NCBI GenBank assembly: GCA_018240865.1
Contig: JAFEEY010000015.1
Coordinates: 1 to 38,520 of the forward strand
Direction: 5' to 3'
DNA: 38,520 nucleotides
Origin: Pseudomonadota bacterium
GTDB taxonomy: Bacteria; Pseudomonadota; Alphaproteobacteria; Sphingomonadales; Sphingomonadaceae
Part shown: positions 8,264 to 20,044 of the stretch, piece after piece
How the letters are laid out: each line of letters begins with the position of its first letter
How positions within the stretch are numbered: position 1 is the stretch's first letter
Translations under genes and position numbers: made by a program
Notes under the pieces: model-generated
Databases searched by the model: none
Seen by the model: only the letters and a program-made list of their open reading frames with translations
Told to the model about the DNA's origin: nothing

Positions 8264-8604
8264 CGGTCCCTCCAATAATCGAACGCTTCGCCCTGCAGTT
8301 CGCGCACCAATGCCCGTGCCTCAGGCCCCGTCCAGTCGCCTTCGTGCCCGAGCGCGTCGGCGCGCGCCACCCACCAGCCCTGGCCGGGCAGCCCGTCCGA
8401 TTCGCGGACGACCAGCACGGCGAGCTCGGGCTCGCCGTCAACCGCGCCGGCTTCGTCGATCTTGCCCAGCACCGCGCACAGCGCGCGCATCTTGGGTCGC
8501 GTGAAGCGATAGCCGAGCTGCGCCAGCATTTCGGAATAGGAGGCCGCCCGTCCCTCGCGCGCCGCCTCGACCAGCAGTTCTCTCACGCGGCGGATATCGA
8601 ACAT
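8260..8604 (-). CDS. Hypothetical protein, possible winged-helix-like fold
   Basis: A 114-residue protein without signal peptide or membrane segment. It starts MFDIRRVRELLVEAAREGR and continues with YSEMLAQLGYRFTRPKMRAL, which resembles a small helical DNA-binding or nuclease-associated module. A GWWVARADALG strand region follows. The ATG at 8604 is preceded by AAGGGA. It is translationally coupled to the downstream SDR gene by a 4-nt overlap. I do not recognise the family with confidence. Confidence 0.65.
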   Translation of the reverse strand: MFDIRRVRELLVEAAREGRAASYSEMLAQLGYRFTRPKMRALCAVLGKIDEAGAVDGEPELAVLVVRESDGLPGQGWWVARADALGHEGDWTGPEARALVRELQGEAFDYWRDR

Positions 8605-8730
8605 GGATACGTGTCCCTTTCCGGTACGGTCCCTGATTGACACAGCGTTAACCAGACCCTCCGCTCGCCTGGCTGCGGTTCCCCTGCAACATAGCCGATG
8701 TCAGTTGCTTACCAGGGGAGTCCATCTATC

Positions 8731-9441
8731 ATGAAGCTCAAGCTTGCGCTCGCCGCCGCCGTCGCGGCGCTGTCGGTTCCGTCCACCGCGGAAGCCGCCT
8801 ACACCATCACCGGCTATTCGTTCGCGCCGGCCGCCGCGATCACCGGCAACATCCAGTACACGCCGACCAATCTCAGCCTCAATGTCGGCATCGGCCGGCT
8901 GAACCTGACCGGCAAGGACCAGAACAATGCCGCCGCGAGCTTCCTGACCTTCTGCGTGGATATCTTCCACACGCTCACGGTTCCGGCCCAGTTCGATTTC
9001 GCGCCCGTGTCGACACTGATCCCGGATGCGACCAAGCAGACCCGCCTGCTGACCCTGGTCGGCATGTCGAACCTGTTGATCAACAACGCCGCCAACCCGA
9101 CCGCGAAGGCGACCACTTCCGCGGCGCTGCAGCTCGCGGCCTGGGAAATCGTCAACGAGAACACGAACAGCTACGGCTTCAACACCGGCACGTTCCGCTC
9201 CTCGGGCGGCAACTCGGACGCAGCACGCACGCTCGCCATGACCTATCTGAACAATATCACGTCGGGCAGCTGGCAGGCGCCGACGGGCCAGCTGAAGCTG
9301 TTCTATTCGGCCCACAGCCAGAGCCAGGTGCTGAGCGCGGTGCCGGAACCGGCCACCTGGGCGATGATGATCGGCGGCTTCGGCGTCGTCGGCGCCAGCA
9401 TGCGCCGCAAGCGCGCGGCGGGCACCGTCGTCACGGCGTAA
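8731..9441 (+). CDS. PEPxxWA-CTERM sorting domain protein
   Basis: A 236-residue secreted protein. It has a signal peptide (MKLKLALAAAVAALSVPSTAEA) and a single CVDIFHT region in the middle. At the C-terminus is the sorting signal VPEPATWAMMIGG, a hydrophobic helix, and a basic MRRKR cluster. PEPxxWA-CTERM signals are typical of sphingomonads and are processed by an exosortase, which is not in this window. The body resembles small exported proteins of unknown function found with such signals. It stands alone, has GGGGAG upstream of the ATG, and is followed by a strong terminator. Confidence 0.88.
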   Translation: MKLKLALAAAVAALSVPSTAEAAYTITGYSFAPAAAITGNIQYTPTNLSLNVGIGRLNLTGKDQNNAAASFLTFCVDIFHTLTVPAQFDFAPVSTLIPDATKQTRLLTLVGMSNLLINNAANPTAKATTSAALQLAAWEIVNENTNSYGFNTGTFRSSGGNSDAARTLAMTYLNNITSGSWQAPTGQLKLFYSAHSQSQVLSAVPEPATWAMMIGGFGVVGASMRRKRAAGTVVTA

Positions 9442-9461
9442 TTCGCCGGCGGGGGTGGCGG

Positions 9462-9497
9462 AACGGCGCGGAAGCCACGGCTTTCCGCGCCGTTTTT
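9462..9497 (+). terminator. Rho-independent terminator after the PEP-CTERM gene
   Basis: A perfect 12-bp stem, AACGGCGCGGAA (9462-9473) with TTCCGCGCCGTT (9483-9494), encloses a 9-nt loop and runs into TTTTT. It begins 20 nt after the stop codon. Confidence 0.9.
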
Positions 9498-9568
9498 CTG
9501 CCTTCCACCGGCGGCGTTAGTCGTGCGCGTTCAGCCGCGATGGGATCGCCCGCCGGGGAGGCCGCGCC

Positions 9569-9982
9569 TCAGAAGCGGTAGCGTTCGTTGCCGACAAAGC
9601 CGAGGCGCGTGATGCCGGCCCGCTTCACCGCCGCCAGCACTTCATCGAACCGTTCATAACGGGCGTCGGCGGCGGCTTCGAGCTGCAGCGCCCCTTCCGG
9701 ATTGGCGGCGAGGGCATCCAGGCGCCCGCGCAGCGCGGCGTCGCCGATCGGCGCGCCGTCCCAGTTCAGCCTGCCGTCCGCAGCGATCGCGAGGCGATGG
9801 GTTTCGGGCCGCGCATGCGGTACCGGGCCGCTTTGCGGCAGATCGAGGCCGACCTTGTGGCTCTGCGCAGGTATGGTCAGGATGAACATGATCAGGAGCA
9901 CCAGCAGCACGTCGATCAGCGGCGTGGTGTTCATCTGCGAAAAGGGCTGCATCTCGGGCGAAGTGACGGTCGAACGGCGCAT
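9569..9982 (-). CDS. ExbD/TolR-family biopolymer transport protein (orphan)
   Basis: A 137-residue single-pass inner-membrane protein. Its short cytoplasmic N-terminus is followed by the family signature MNTTPLIDVLLVLLIMFIL, in which the aspartate of LIDVLL is the proton-pathway residue. The periplasmic domain follows. ExbD works with ExbB and TonB to power TonB-dependent uptake. No exbB or tonB is adjacent, so it must use partners encoded elsewhere. The ATG at 9982 has AGGGAG 7 nt upstream, and a possible promoter TTGCTG-N17-TGTTAT lies on the minus strand at about 10007-10035. Confidence 0.9.
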   Translation of the reverse strand: MRRSTVTSPEMQPFSQMNTTPLIDVLLVLLIMFILTIPAQSHKVGLDLPQSGPVPHARPETHRLAIAADGRLNWDGAPIGDAALRGRLDALAANPEGALQLEAAADARYERFDEVLAAVKRAGITRLGFVGNERYRF

Positions 9983-10095
9983 CGCAATCTCCCTTCATGG
10001 GAATGAGATAACATCACATTATTGATGAGGCAGCAAGGCCGTTTCTATGTGGGGCGGTGGCGATTTCTTAACCCTGTCAATGCTAGGCTCGAATC

Positions 10096-10272
10096 GTGAA
10101 GCAGATGACGACCTTCATGATCGCGCTGGCGCTGACCCTGGTCTGCGACCGTTCGTTCAATCATGGCGGCCTTACGCTGAAGCTGTTCGACAGTGCAGGC
10201 GGGGTCCGTGATTGGGCAGTGCGCAGCGGGGACGAAGTCGCGACGTCAGTGACCGGGTTCACTCGTTCCTGA
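10096..10272 (+). CDS. Possible small hypothetical protein
   Basis: An open frame of 58 codons begins GTG AAG CAG ATG ACG; an alternative ATG is at 10105. It starts with a hydrophobic stretch MTTFMIALALTLVCD, which could be a short signal or membrane anchor, followed by a soluble 40-residue tail. It fills most of the 430-bp gap between exbD and gyrB. The ribosome site is poor and I know no family, so it may be a chance ORF. Confidence 0.35.
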   Translation: MKQMTTFMIALALTLVCDRSFNHGGLTLKLFDSAGGVRDWAVRSGDEVATSVTGFTRS

Positions 10273-10295
10273 CGCCTTGGCTTCGGCCGCATTAA

Positions 10296-12881
<2,586 letters not shown>

Positions 12882-12896
12882 CGCAGCGCTCTTAAG

Positions 12897-12950
12897 GGAC
12901 CCAATTAGGCCTCCTTTGGCCTCAATTAGACGGTTGTTGGACTCGATTAA
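12897..12950. repeat. Three direct 12-bp repeats with exact 21-bp period
   Basis: GGACCCAATTAG (12897-12908), GGCCTCAATTAG (12918-12929) and GGACTCGATTAA (12939-12950) share the consensus GGMCYCRATTAR. They start 16 bp after the gyrB stop and are exactly two helical turns apart. An AGGCC/GGCCT inverted repeat lies between the first two. Such arrays are typical of protein-binding ends of mobile elements or of iterons, but the binding protein is unknown. Confidence 0.75.
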
Positions 12951-13028
12951 GCTGACGGGACTGTCTGCAGTCGGCGCGCAATGACCGGAATCCGCGCGTC
13001 CTGCGGGGATTCCCGGCGGGGCTCGACC

Positions 13029-13058
13029 GGCCAGCCCATTTTGGTCGACCGGCTGGCC
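13029..13058. other. Stem-loop in the gyrB-cusF gap
   Basis: GGCCAGCC (13029-13036) and GGCTGGCC (13051-13058) form a perfect 8-bp stem with a 14-nt loop. It lies about 80 bp downstream of the cusF-like stop on the minus strand. No T-run follows, so it could be a weak or Rho-dependent end of the cus transcript. No convincing gene is seen in the rest of 12951-13139. Confidence 0.35.
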
Positions 13059-13139
13059 GCCCACGGCGCGTGTAGTGACCTGCCTCGTCGGTCCGGACGA
13101 TCCGCCGACGTCGGCCACAGGTCGCCACAACCGCAACCG

Positions 13140-13487
13140 TCACCGCTTGGTGATCGATGTCAGCCTTCCGGTCTTGCCGTCCCAGTCGAAGGCGAAGTCG
13201 ACCTTGTCTCCGACCTTTAGCCCATCGAGCGATCCAGGCCTGCCCGAGAACGTCATCGTCATCGCAGGCCAACCGAGTTCGGTGACCGGTCCGTGCTGCA
13301 ACGTGACCTCGCCGGACGCTGCATCGAGCTTGGTGACGACCCCGCTGCCATGACCGGACTTGGTCTCGGCCGACATGTTCACCCCCGCCATCGACCCATT
13401 GTCGGGTCCGGTCGCCTGCGGCGCCGGCTTGCCGCATCCGGCGATCGCGAGCGGCAGGGCCGCCGCGAGCAACATCCTGTGAGTCAT
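13140..13487 (-). CDS. CusF-like copper/silver-binding lipoprotein
   Basis: A 115-residue periplasmic copper-binding protein with a lipoprotein signal (lipobox IAGC, Cys18), so it is probably membrane-anchored. The CusF fold follows: H65, W73, M76 and M78 in [18 protein letters not shown] reproduce the His-Trp-Met-Met Cu(I)/Ag(I) site of E. coli CusF. It should hand metal to the CusCBA pump. Its ATG overlaps the cusA stop by 4 nt (ATGA), and it is the last gene of the operon, whereas in E. coli cusF is second. Lipidation distinguishes it from soluble E. coli CusF. Confidence 0.9.
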   Translation of the reverse strand: MTHRMLLAAALPLAIAGCGKPAPQATGPDNGSMAGVNMSAETKSGHGSGVVTKLDAASGEVTLQHGPVTELGWPAMTMTFSGRPGSLDGLKVGDKVDFAFDWDGKTGRLTSITKR

Positions 13488-16400
13488 TTGGCTTCTCCTT
13501 CGCTGGGACTGGAATGGTGGCCGGATCGCCGCCGCAGCAGCAGGTAAGCCGCGGGGATCACCAGCATCGACAGCAGAGGTGCGGTCAGCATGCCGCCGAT
13601 CATCGGCGCGGCGATGCGGCTCATAACCTCCGAGCCCGCGCCGGTGCCGAGGATGATAGGAAGCAGGCCGGCGAGGATGACCGCGACTGTCATCGCCTTC
13701 GGGCGGACGCGCAGCAGCGCGCCCTCGCGCACCGCCGCCTCGACCTCTGCCCCGTTTGGCGCCGGACCCCGTTCGGCCAGCGCGTGCTTTAGGTAGATCA
13801 GCATTACCACGCCGAACTCGGCCGATACGCCGGCGAGCGCGATGAACCCGACCCCGGTCGCGACCGACTGGTTGTAGCCGAGCAGGTAGAGGAGCCACAC
13901 GCCCCCGGTCAGCGCGAACGGCAGCGTGCCCATGACCAGCGCCGCCTCGTCGAGCCGCCGGAACGTCGCGTAGAGCAGCAGGAAGATGATCAGCAGTGTC
14001 GCCGGCACGACGATCTTCAGCCGCTCGACCGCGCGCTGGAGGAACTCGAACTGCCCGGTGTAGCTGACGCTGATCCCGGGCGGCAGCTTCACCTTGGCGC
14101 CGATGGCCTGCTGGAGGTTGCCGACGATCGTGGTCAGCGGGGCGCCACGACCATCGACGTAGATCCACGTGACGGGCCGGCCGTTCTCGGTGCGCAGCAT
14201 CGGCGGGCCGTCGCTGACCGAGATGTCCGCGACGGTGCCGAGCGTCACTTGCTGGAGCGATGGCGTCAGCACCGGCAGGTCGCGCAGGGCGTCGATGTTG
14301 TCCCGCATCTCGCGCGGATAGCGCACGCTGATCGGGTAGCGCGCCAGACCCTCGACAGTCTGGCCGACGGTCTCGCCGCCGATCGCGCTCGAGACGACCG
14401 ACTGGACGTCGGCCACGTTGAGCCCATAGCGCGCCGCCGCCGCGCGGTTGATCGTCACGTCGACGTAGCGGCCGCCGGTCAGCCGCTCGGCCAGCGCCGA
14501 ACTCACGCCGGGCACGGTCTTCGCCACCTGCTCGATCTTCCGCGCCGTAGTATCGATCTCGGCCAGGTTCGAGCCCGACACCTTGATGCCGATCGGGCTC
14601 TTGATGCCCGTCGACAGCATGTCGATGCGGTTGCGGATCGGCGAGATCCAGAAGTTGGCGAGGCCTGGAACCCTTACCGCGTGGTCCAGTTCGTCGATCA
14701 GCTTCGCCTGCGTCATGCCGGACCGCCACTGGTCCTTCGGCTTGAACCGGATCGTCGTCTCGAACATCTCGAGCGGCGCGGGATCGGTCGCGGTGTCCGC
14801 GCGCCCGGCCTTGCCGAACACGCTCTCGACCTCGGGGACCGTCTTGATCATGCGGTCGGTCAGCTGGAGCAGCTGTCCGGCCTTCGCGGTCGAGATGCCC
14901 GGCAGTGCCGACGGCATGTAGAGCAGGTCGCCCTCGTTCATCTGCGGGATGAACTCGCCGCCGAGCTGGCTGATCGGCCAGATGCTGGTGGCGAACACGA
15001 GCCCGGCGATGATCAGCGCCTGCTGCGGTCGCGCCAGCACCCAGTCGAGTGCGGGCCGGTAGACGCGGGTGAGCACGCGGTTGATCGGGTTCGCGCTTTC
15101 GGATGGAATGCGCCCCCGGATGAGGTAGCCCATCAGCACCGGGATCAGCGTGATGGACAGGATCGCCGCCCCGCCCATGGCGTAGGTCTTGGTGAACGCG
15201 AGCGGTGCGAACAGCCTCCCTTCCTGCCCCTGCAGCGAGAAGATCGGCACGAACGAGAAGGTGATGATCAGCAACGAGAGGAAAAGCGCTGGCCCGACCT
15301 CGACCGCCGCAGCCGTGATCACGCGCCATCGCTCCGGGCCTGCCAGCGTCCCGTCGGGGTGATCGCGCGTCCAATGTTCGAGGTGCTTGTGCGCGTTCTC
15401 GATCATCACCACCGCCGCGTCGACCATCGCACCGATCGCGATGGCGATGCCGCCTAGCGATAGGATGTTGGCGTTGAGGCCCTGGACGCGCATCGCGATG
15501 AACGCGGCCAGAATGCCGAGCGGCAGCGTCAGGATCGCGACTAGCGCCGAGCGCGCGTGCCAAAGGAACAGCGCACAGACCAAAGCGACGACGATGAACT
15601 CCTCGATCAGCTTGCCGGTAAGGTTGTCGACCGCGCGGTCGATCAGCCCCGAGCGGTCGTAGGTCGTCACGACCTCGACGCCCGGCGGCAGGCTCTTCTT
15701 CAACTCATCGAGCCTGGACTTGACGCCCTCGATCACCTCGCGCGCGTTCTTGCCCTGGCGCATCACGATCACGCCGCCGGCGACCTCGCCCTGGCCGTTC
15801 AGTTCGGCGACCCCTCGCCGCATGTCGGGTCCGACCTGGACCGTGGCGACGTCGCCGAGCGTCACCGGCGTGCCGCCGACGGTCTTCAGGGGGATCGCGC
15901 GGAAGTCGTCGAGCGAGGCGAGGTAGCCGGTCGAGCGGACGATGTATTCGGCCTCGGCCATTTCCAGCACCGAGCCGCCGCTCTCCTGGTTGCCGCGCTT
16001 GAGCGCGTCGATCACCGTCTCGTGGGTGATTCCGTATGAAGCGAGCTTCTGCGGATCGAGGACCACCTGATACTGTTTCACCATGCCGCCGATGTTGGCG
16101 ACCTCGGCGACGCCCGGCACCGTCTTCAGCTCGTAGCGCAGGAACCAGTCCTGGATGCTGCGCAGCTGGGCGAGATCGTGGTGGCCGGTCCTATCAACCA
16201 GCGCGTATTCGTAGATCCATCCCACCCCGGTCGCGTCGGGACCGAGTGACGCCTTCGCGCCGTCGGGCAACCGGCTCTGCACCTGGCTCAGATATTCGAG
16301 CACGCGGCTGCGTGCCCAGTAGAGATCGGTGCCCTCGTCGAACAGCACGTAGACGAAGCTGTCGCCGACGAACGAATAGCCGCGCACGACGCGGGCGCCG

Positions 16401-16630
16401 GGCACGGACAGCATCGTCGTCGCGATCGGGTAGGTGACCTGGTCCTCGACGATGCGCGGCGCCTGCCCCGGATACGTCGTGCGGATGATGACCTGCACGT
16501 CCGACAGGTCGGGTAGCGCGTCGACCGGCGTCGATCGGACGGCGCCTATGCCGATCGCGACGAGCGCGAGGGCGGCCAGCAGGACGGCGACGCGGAGCCG
16601 GACCGACGCCTCGATGATCCGCGCGATCAC
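13484..16630 (-). CDS. cusA: CusA-type heavy-metal RND efflux pump (Cu+/Ag+)
   Basis: A 1048-residue inner-membrane RND transporter, normal for the HME-RND family. The helix-4 signature [17 protein letters not shown] (residues 396-412) is the monovalent (Cu/Ag) type and clearly differs from the DFG..VDG form in the CzcA of this window. The N-terminal [15 protein letters not shown] is also typical. It should trimerise and use the proton gradient to send Cu(I)/Ag(I) through the CusC channel. The GTG start at 16630 overlaps the cusB stop by 4 nt (GTGA); longer readings run antisense-like through cusB and are rejected. Confidence 0.95.
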   Translation of the reverse strand: MIARIIEASVRLRVAVLLAALALVAIGIGAVRSTPVDALPDLSDVQVIIRTTYPGQAPRIVEDQVTYPIATTMLSVPGARVVRGYSFVGDSFVYVLFDEGTDLYWARSRVLEYLSQVQSRLPDGAKASLGPDATGVGWIYEYALVDRTGHHDLAQLRSIQDWFLRYELKTVPGVAEVANIGGMVKQYQVVLDPQKLASYGITHETVIDALKRGNQESGGSVLEMAEAEYIVRSTGYLASLDDFRAIPLKTVGGTPVTLGDVATVQVGPDMRRGVAELNGQGEVAGGVIVMRQGKNAREVIEGVKSRLDELKKSLPPGVEVVTTYDRSGLIDRAVDNLTGKLIEEFIVVALVCALFLWHARSALVAILTLPLGILAAFIAMRVQGLNANILSLGGIAIAIGAMVDAAVVMIENAHKHLEHWTRDHPDGTLAGPERWRVITAAAVEVGPALFLSLLIITFSFVPIFSLQGQEGRLFAPLAFTKTYAMGGAAILSITLIPVLMGYLIRGRIPSESANPINRVLTRVYRPALDWVLARPQQALIIAGLVFATSIWPISQLGGEFIPQMNEGDLLYMPSALPGISTAKAGQLLQLTDRMIKTVPEVESVFGKAGRADTATDPAPLEMFETTIRFKPKDQWRSGMTQAKLIDELDHAVRVPGLANFWISPIRNRIDMLSTGIKSPIGIKVSGSNLAEIDTTARKIEQVAKTVPGVSSALAERLTGGRYVDVTINRAAAARYGLNVADVQSVVSSAIGGETVGQTVEGLARYPISVRYPREMRDNIDALRDLPVLTPSLQQVTLGTVADISVSDGPPMLRTENGRPVTWIYVDGRGAPLTTIVGNLQQAIGAKVKLPPGISVSYTGQFEFLQRAVERLKIVVPATLLIIFLLLYATFRRLDEAALVMGTLPFALTGGVWLLYLLGYNQSVATGVGFIALAGVSAEFGVVMLIYLKHALAERGPAPNGAEVEAAVREGALLRVRPKAMTVAVILAGLLPIILGTGAGSEVMSRIAAPMIGGMLTAPLLSMLVIPAAYLLLRRRSGHHSSPSEGEAK

Positions 16631-17841
16631 TTGGCGCCACCCGCGATCGGACGGGCCGCGATGCCGGTCAGACTGGCCTCGCTGTCGAGCAGGAACTGGC
16701 CCGAGGCGACCACCTTCTCGCCGGCGGCGAGGCCGGCGAGGATCTCGGTCTGGCCGCCTGCCTCGCGCCCGACCCGGACCTCGGCCGGCCGGAACCTGCC
16801 CTTGCCGTCGGCGAGCATCACCAGCGTGCGCCTCCCGGTCCGTATCACCGCTTCGCTCGGGACCAGCAGCGCCGACCTGGACGTATCGCCGAGATGGACC
16901 GTCGCGAACATACCGGGCCGCAGGCGCCCGTCGCGGTTGGCCAGTTCGATCCTCACCGTCAGCGTGCGGCTGTCGGCCTGCGCGGTCGGCAGCACCGCGA
17001 TGACGCGGCCGGTGAAGCGTTCGCCGGGAAACCCCGCGAGTTCCGCGGTCGCCGTCTGGCCGACCCGCACATCGGCTGCGCGCACTTCGGGCACGGCGGC
17101 GTTCAGCCAGACCGTGCCGAGCCCGTTGACCTGGGCTAGCGTCTGCCCGGCCGCGAGCGTCGCGCCGGCGCGCGCGTCGAGGGTGCCAATAACCCCGCTG
17201 ATCGGGCTGCGGATCGTGGTCATGCCGCGTCCGCTGGTCGCGCCGCCGGGTGCGCCGAGCAGCCGAAGGCGCTGCCGGGCGGCCGCGATCAACGCCGGAT
17301 CGCCGGTCTTCGCGACAGCGGCGTATTCGCCCTGCGCGCCGCCCCATTCGGGGACCAGTACGTCGGCGATCGGTGCGCCGGCGCGGATCACGTCGCCGGG
17401 CGCGCGGCCATATACGCGCTGGATGAATCCGGCAGCGCGCGCCTGGATGATGGCGACGTCGCGCTGGTTGAAGTCGATCGCGCCGGTGACATCGAGCGAA
17501 CCGGCGAGCGTGCCGTTGGTCGCCGTCGCCAGACGGATGCCGAGGCTCTGCATCGACGACGGATCGATCCTGACGCCCGGAACAGCGGACGGGCCGCCGC
17601 TGTCGTCGGCGTATTTCGGGATGGTCTTCATGCCCATCGACGACAGCGAGTCCGGGTTGTCGTAGTGCTCGGCCGGCACCATCGGATCATACCAGTAGAG
17701 CGGCTTGCGGGCGGCCGGTGCGCCTGCGACTGGCGACGAGCCCTTTGACTCCGCCAGATAATAGCCGCCCGCACCGGCCGCGAGCGCGACGGCGGCGAAG
17801 GCGGCGGCGAGCTGCGAACGCTGAAGCGGATTGAGCGTCAT
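16627..17841 (-). CDS. cusB: CusB-type periplasmic adaptor of the copper/silver efflux system
   Basis: A 404-residue membrane-fusion protein with an N-terminal membrane anchor (about residues 10-30). The CusB-specific metal-binding segment follows: [10 protein letters not shown] with M54, then M69 and M71 in SSMGM and PKYAD. This matches the three methionines of E. coli CusB that receive Cu(I) from CusF. The barrel-sandwich and hairpin regions follow ([29 protein letters not shown]). It links CusA to CusC. The ATG at 17841 overlaps the cusC stop by 4 nt. Confidence 0.93.
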   Translation of the reverse strand: MTLNPLQRSQLAAAFAAVALAAGAGGYYLAESKGSSPVAGAPAARKPLYWYDPMVPAEHYDNPDSLSSMGMKTIPKYADDSGGPSAVPGVRIDPSSMQSLGIRLATATNGTLAGSLDVTGAIDFNQRDVAIIQARAAGFIQRVYGRAPGDVIRAGAPIADVLVPEWGGAQGEYAAVAKTGDPALIAAARQRLRLLGAPGGATSGRGMTTIRSPISGVIGTLDARAGATLAAGQTLAQVNGLGTVWLNAAVPEVRAADVRVGQTATAELAGFPGERFTGRVIAVLPTAQADSRTLTVRIELANRDGRLRPGMFATVHLGDTSRSALLVPSEAVIRTGRRTLVMLADGKGRFRPAEVRVGREAGGQTEILAGLAAGEKVVASGQFLLDSEASLTGIAARPIAGGAK

Positions 17842-19067
17842 CGGTCGGTGCTCCCGAACAGGAGGTTGAGCCGCACGCCATCGGCGGCGACGATGGCTTC
17901 CCGGTCGAGCGTGTCCAGCATCGCTTCAGCCAGCGAGGCGTGGGCGTCGACGAGGTCGACGAGGCTGGCCCGGCCGGCGGCGTAGCTCGCCACCTCCAGC
18001 GTTACCCGTTCCTGCGCGAGCGGCTGGAGCACATCGCGCGCGCGCATCCATTGGTCGTGGTGCATGACGTGGTCGGCGAGGCCGGCCTCGAGGTCGGCGG
18101 TCAGCGCGCGCAAGGCGGCGTCCGCGTCGGCGCGGGCGCTGCCGGCGTCGGCCGCGCGCGCCGCGATCAGCGGGTCCTGCCGGCGCTTCTTGAATAGCGG
18201 AAGCCCGATCGTCACGCCTGCCGACACATAGTCCCCGAAGCGCGGGTCACGTCGCTGATAGGATAGGTCGACGCCAAGGTCAGGGCGCCGGTCAGCCTGC
18301 GCGAGCCGCAGGTCGGCGTCCGCGCGGCCGGCCTGCGCCGTGAGCAGGGCGAGCGAGGGGTGCCGTTCGAGTCCCGCACGGAGCCTTACCGGATCGACGG
18401 TCAGGTCCGGAACCGCACCGGCGATCTCGGGGTCGGCCTCGCCGGTCCAGCGGGTCAGGTCCGCCCTGGCGCGCGCTACCGCCGACAGCAGCTCGTCGCG
18501 GCGGTCCTGCAGGCGGGCCAGCGCGGCGCGTCCCGCCAGCGTCTGTGCCGGACGTGCGTTGCCCGACGCCACCGCGCTGGGGGCCGTCCGGACGATGCGG
18601 CCGAGCCTGGCGAGCACGTCGTCGAGCGCGGCGAGCCGCCGCTCCGCATAGGCGAGGTTGATCCAGGCGATCGCGGTCTGCACCTCGACCGTGCGGATCT
18701 CGACGAGCGTCCCGGCGTCGGCGACCGCGATGTCGGCGTCGGCCCGCCCGCGCTGGGCGCGGCGCTTGGCGAGGTTGGGGATGTCCTGCGATATGCCGAT
18801 CTTCGCCCAGGTGAAATTATCGCGCGAGGGTTGGAACGCCAGCGGCCCCGATATCGGGAAGCTGTCGATCCCGAGCGCGAGCTTGGGATCGGGTAGCTGG
18901 CCGGCGGCGATGCGGGCCGAGCGCGTCGCGTCGGCGCTCAGCGCCTTGGCCTTCACCGAGGGAGCGCCTGCCTTCGCCTTGGCCAGCGCATCGTCGAACG
19001 TCAGCGGTCCGGCCAGCGCCGCCGATGGCAGCGCCGCACCGAGCAGCAATATGCATAGTGCCTTCAT
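17838..19067 (-). CDS. cusC: CusC-type outer-membrane efflux channel (OMF/TolC family)
   Basis: A 409-residue TolC-like protein with signal peptide ending SAALAG. It has two outer-membrane-factor repeats made of long Ala/Arg-rich helices (for example FDDALAKAKAGAPSVKAKAL near the N-terminus). The paired strands include KIGISQDIPN and VTIGLPLFKKRR. No lipobox is seen, unlike E. coli CusC. The ATG at 19067 has GGGAGA upstream. It is the first gene of the tightly overlapping cusC-B-A-F unit. Confidence 0.9.
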   Translation of the reverse strand: MKALCILLLGAALPSAALAGPLTFDDALAKAKAGAPSVKAKALSADATRSARIAAGQLPDPKLALGIDSFPISGPLAFQPSRDNFTWAKIGISQDIPNLAKRRAQRGRADADIAVADAGTLVEIRTVEVQTAIAWINLAYAERRLAALDDVLARLGRIVRTAPSAVASGNARPAQTLAGRAALARLQDRRDELLSAVARARADLTRWTGEADPEIAGAVPDLTVDPVRLRAGLERHPSLALLTAQAGRADADLRLAQADRRPDLGVDLSYQRRDPRFGDYVSAGVTIGLPLFKKRRQDPLIAARAADAGSARADADAALRALTADLEAGLADHVMHHDQWMRARDVLQPLAQERVTLEVASYAAGRASLVDLVDAHASLAEAMLDTLDREAIVAADGVRLNLLFGSTDR

Positions 19068-19165
19068 CACGGTCTCCCGGTGGATGGGAAGCGGACGCGG
19101 TCCGTTGCGCGCAGGCGTAGCCGATGGATCGACCACCGGCTGCGCGCCCCTCGTCGATGGCCCGA

Positions 19166-19456
19166 TCAGCCTCTTGGGTCGGCGCGACGCGTCGCGGACA
19201 TGCCCATGCAGGCGGACGCCTGCGCCTGGGTGCCACGCATCATCGGGCAGTCGCAGCCTGCGGCCATCGGCCGGGCGTCGCCGACCCACACGCGGACCGG
19301 CGCACGCGTCGGCGCGCGGGGACCGTAGGATGGCTGGGCTCGCCACTCGAAGTGGCCGGTCTGCGGACTGGGATTGGTGTCGGCGAAGGCCGGAATGGCC
19401 GAGGCGGACGAGGCGAGCGCGGCCGCCATCGCGGCGGCGCGGGTATGGGTGTTCAT
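19166..19456 (-). CDS. Small secreted Cys/Met-containing protein, unknown
   Basis: A 96-residue protein with signal peptide MNTHTRAAAMAAALASSASAIPAFAD and a mature part of about 70 residues. The C-terminal part carries CDCPMM and ACMGM, thiolate/thioether groups that could bind Cu(I). The start has AAGGAAA upstream. It lies 98 bp before cusC on the same strand and may be in the same transcript. No family recognised; a copper-related role is inferred from residues and position. Confidence 0.6.
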   Translation of the reverse strand: MNTHTRAAAMAAALASSASAIPAFADTNPSPQTGHFEWRAQPSYGPRAPTRAPVRVWVGDARPMAAGCDCPMMRGTQAQASACMGMSATRRADPRG

Positions 19457-19509
19457 AGTAGTTTCCTTGGTTTTGACGCGTTGGGGCGTCGGACGGACAC
19501 CCTGCGGCG

Positions 19510-19522
19510 CGTGCTGAGCACG
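19510..19522. other. Perfect short palindrome CGTGCTGAGCACG
   Basis: A 6-bp inverted repeat around one central G lies in the 98-bp gap between the Met-rich protein gene and the small Cys/Met protein gene. It could be an operator for the cus block or the base of a transcript end. Nothing more can be supported. Confidence 0.3.
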
Positions 19523-19554
19523 ACGCGGCTGGGCGCATTCCGGCGCCGTTCGGT

Positions 19555-19920
19555 TCAGCCAAGGAGTGTGGGCGGCTCGGGTTCCGGTGCGGTCGATCTG
19601 CCTCGCAGGGCCGGTATGGGCGATGGACGATCCGTGCGCTTGCTCGCGGCGGCGGGCGCGATCGCTGACATTCCGTCAGCGAGTATGAAGCTGACGCCCG
19701 AAGCCATCATCGCGATGCATCCGCCCATGCCGCACTTGCACGGCTTGTGCTCCGCATCCTTCGACATCTTGGCCATGCAGTCGGGCATCGCCGCCATGTC
19801 GGCCTGCGACATCTTCGCCATGCTCATCGCCGCCATGGGCGGTGTCGCCGCCTGCACTGGACGGCCGGCGAGGCCGACGATCACTCCCAGAAGGAGAAGC
19901 AGGGTGGCGATGCGCTTCAC
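19555..19920 (-). CDS. Met/Cys-rich secreted protein, putative copper-binding
   Basis: A 121-residue protein with signal peptide (KRIATLLLLLGVIVGLAGRPVQAA). It is followed by a Met-dense segment, MAAMSMAKMSQADMAAM, and the cysteine cluster DCMAKMS..KPCKCGMGGC. A hydrophobic stretch and a Pro-rich tail follow. The GTG at 19920 with AGGA upstream gives the clean signal peptide; the ATG at 19980 does not. Composition suggests periplasmic Cu(I)/Ag(I) sequestration, consistent with its place ahead of cusCBA. I recognise no named family. Confidence 0.65.
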   Translation of the reverse strand: MKRIATLLLLLGVIVGLAGRPVQAATPPMAAMSMAKMSQADMAAMPDCMAKMSKDAEHKPCKCGMGGCIAMMASGVSFILADGMSAIAPAAASKRTDRPSPIPALRGRSTAPEPEPPTLLG

Positions 19921-20044
19921 GTCTTCATCCTGTGGTGTTGCGGTCGGGCTGTCAATCGGACCATCCCTTGCCATTCGCACGGCGGACCCGACTGGTTACA
20001 TTCGAGATCCGCGGCAGCGGTGCTTTTCACGGGACTGATGGATC

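Noticed and set aside
12885-12955. Reading of the 21-bp repeats as a heptad coiled coil on the minus strand
   Set aside because: The frame gives LIESNNR/LIEAKGG-like units but runs straight into the antisense of gyrB and lacks a start and ribosome site. A DNA-level repeat is the simpler view.
16631-17347. N-terminal extension of cusA by about 240 codons
   Set aside because: It overlaps cusB in another frame, and its translation is Arg/Gly-rich. The GTG at 16630 gives the standard CusA N-terminus and a 4-nt overlap.
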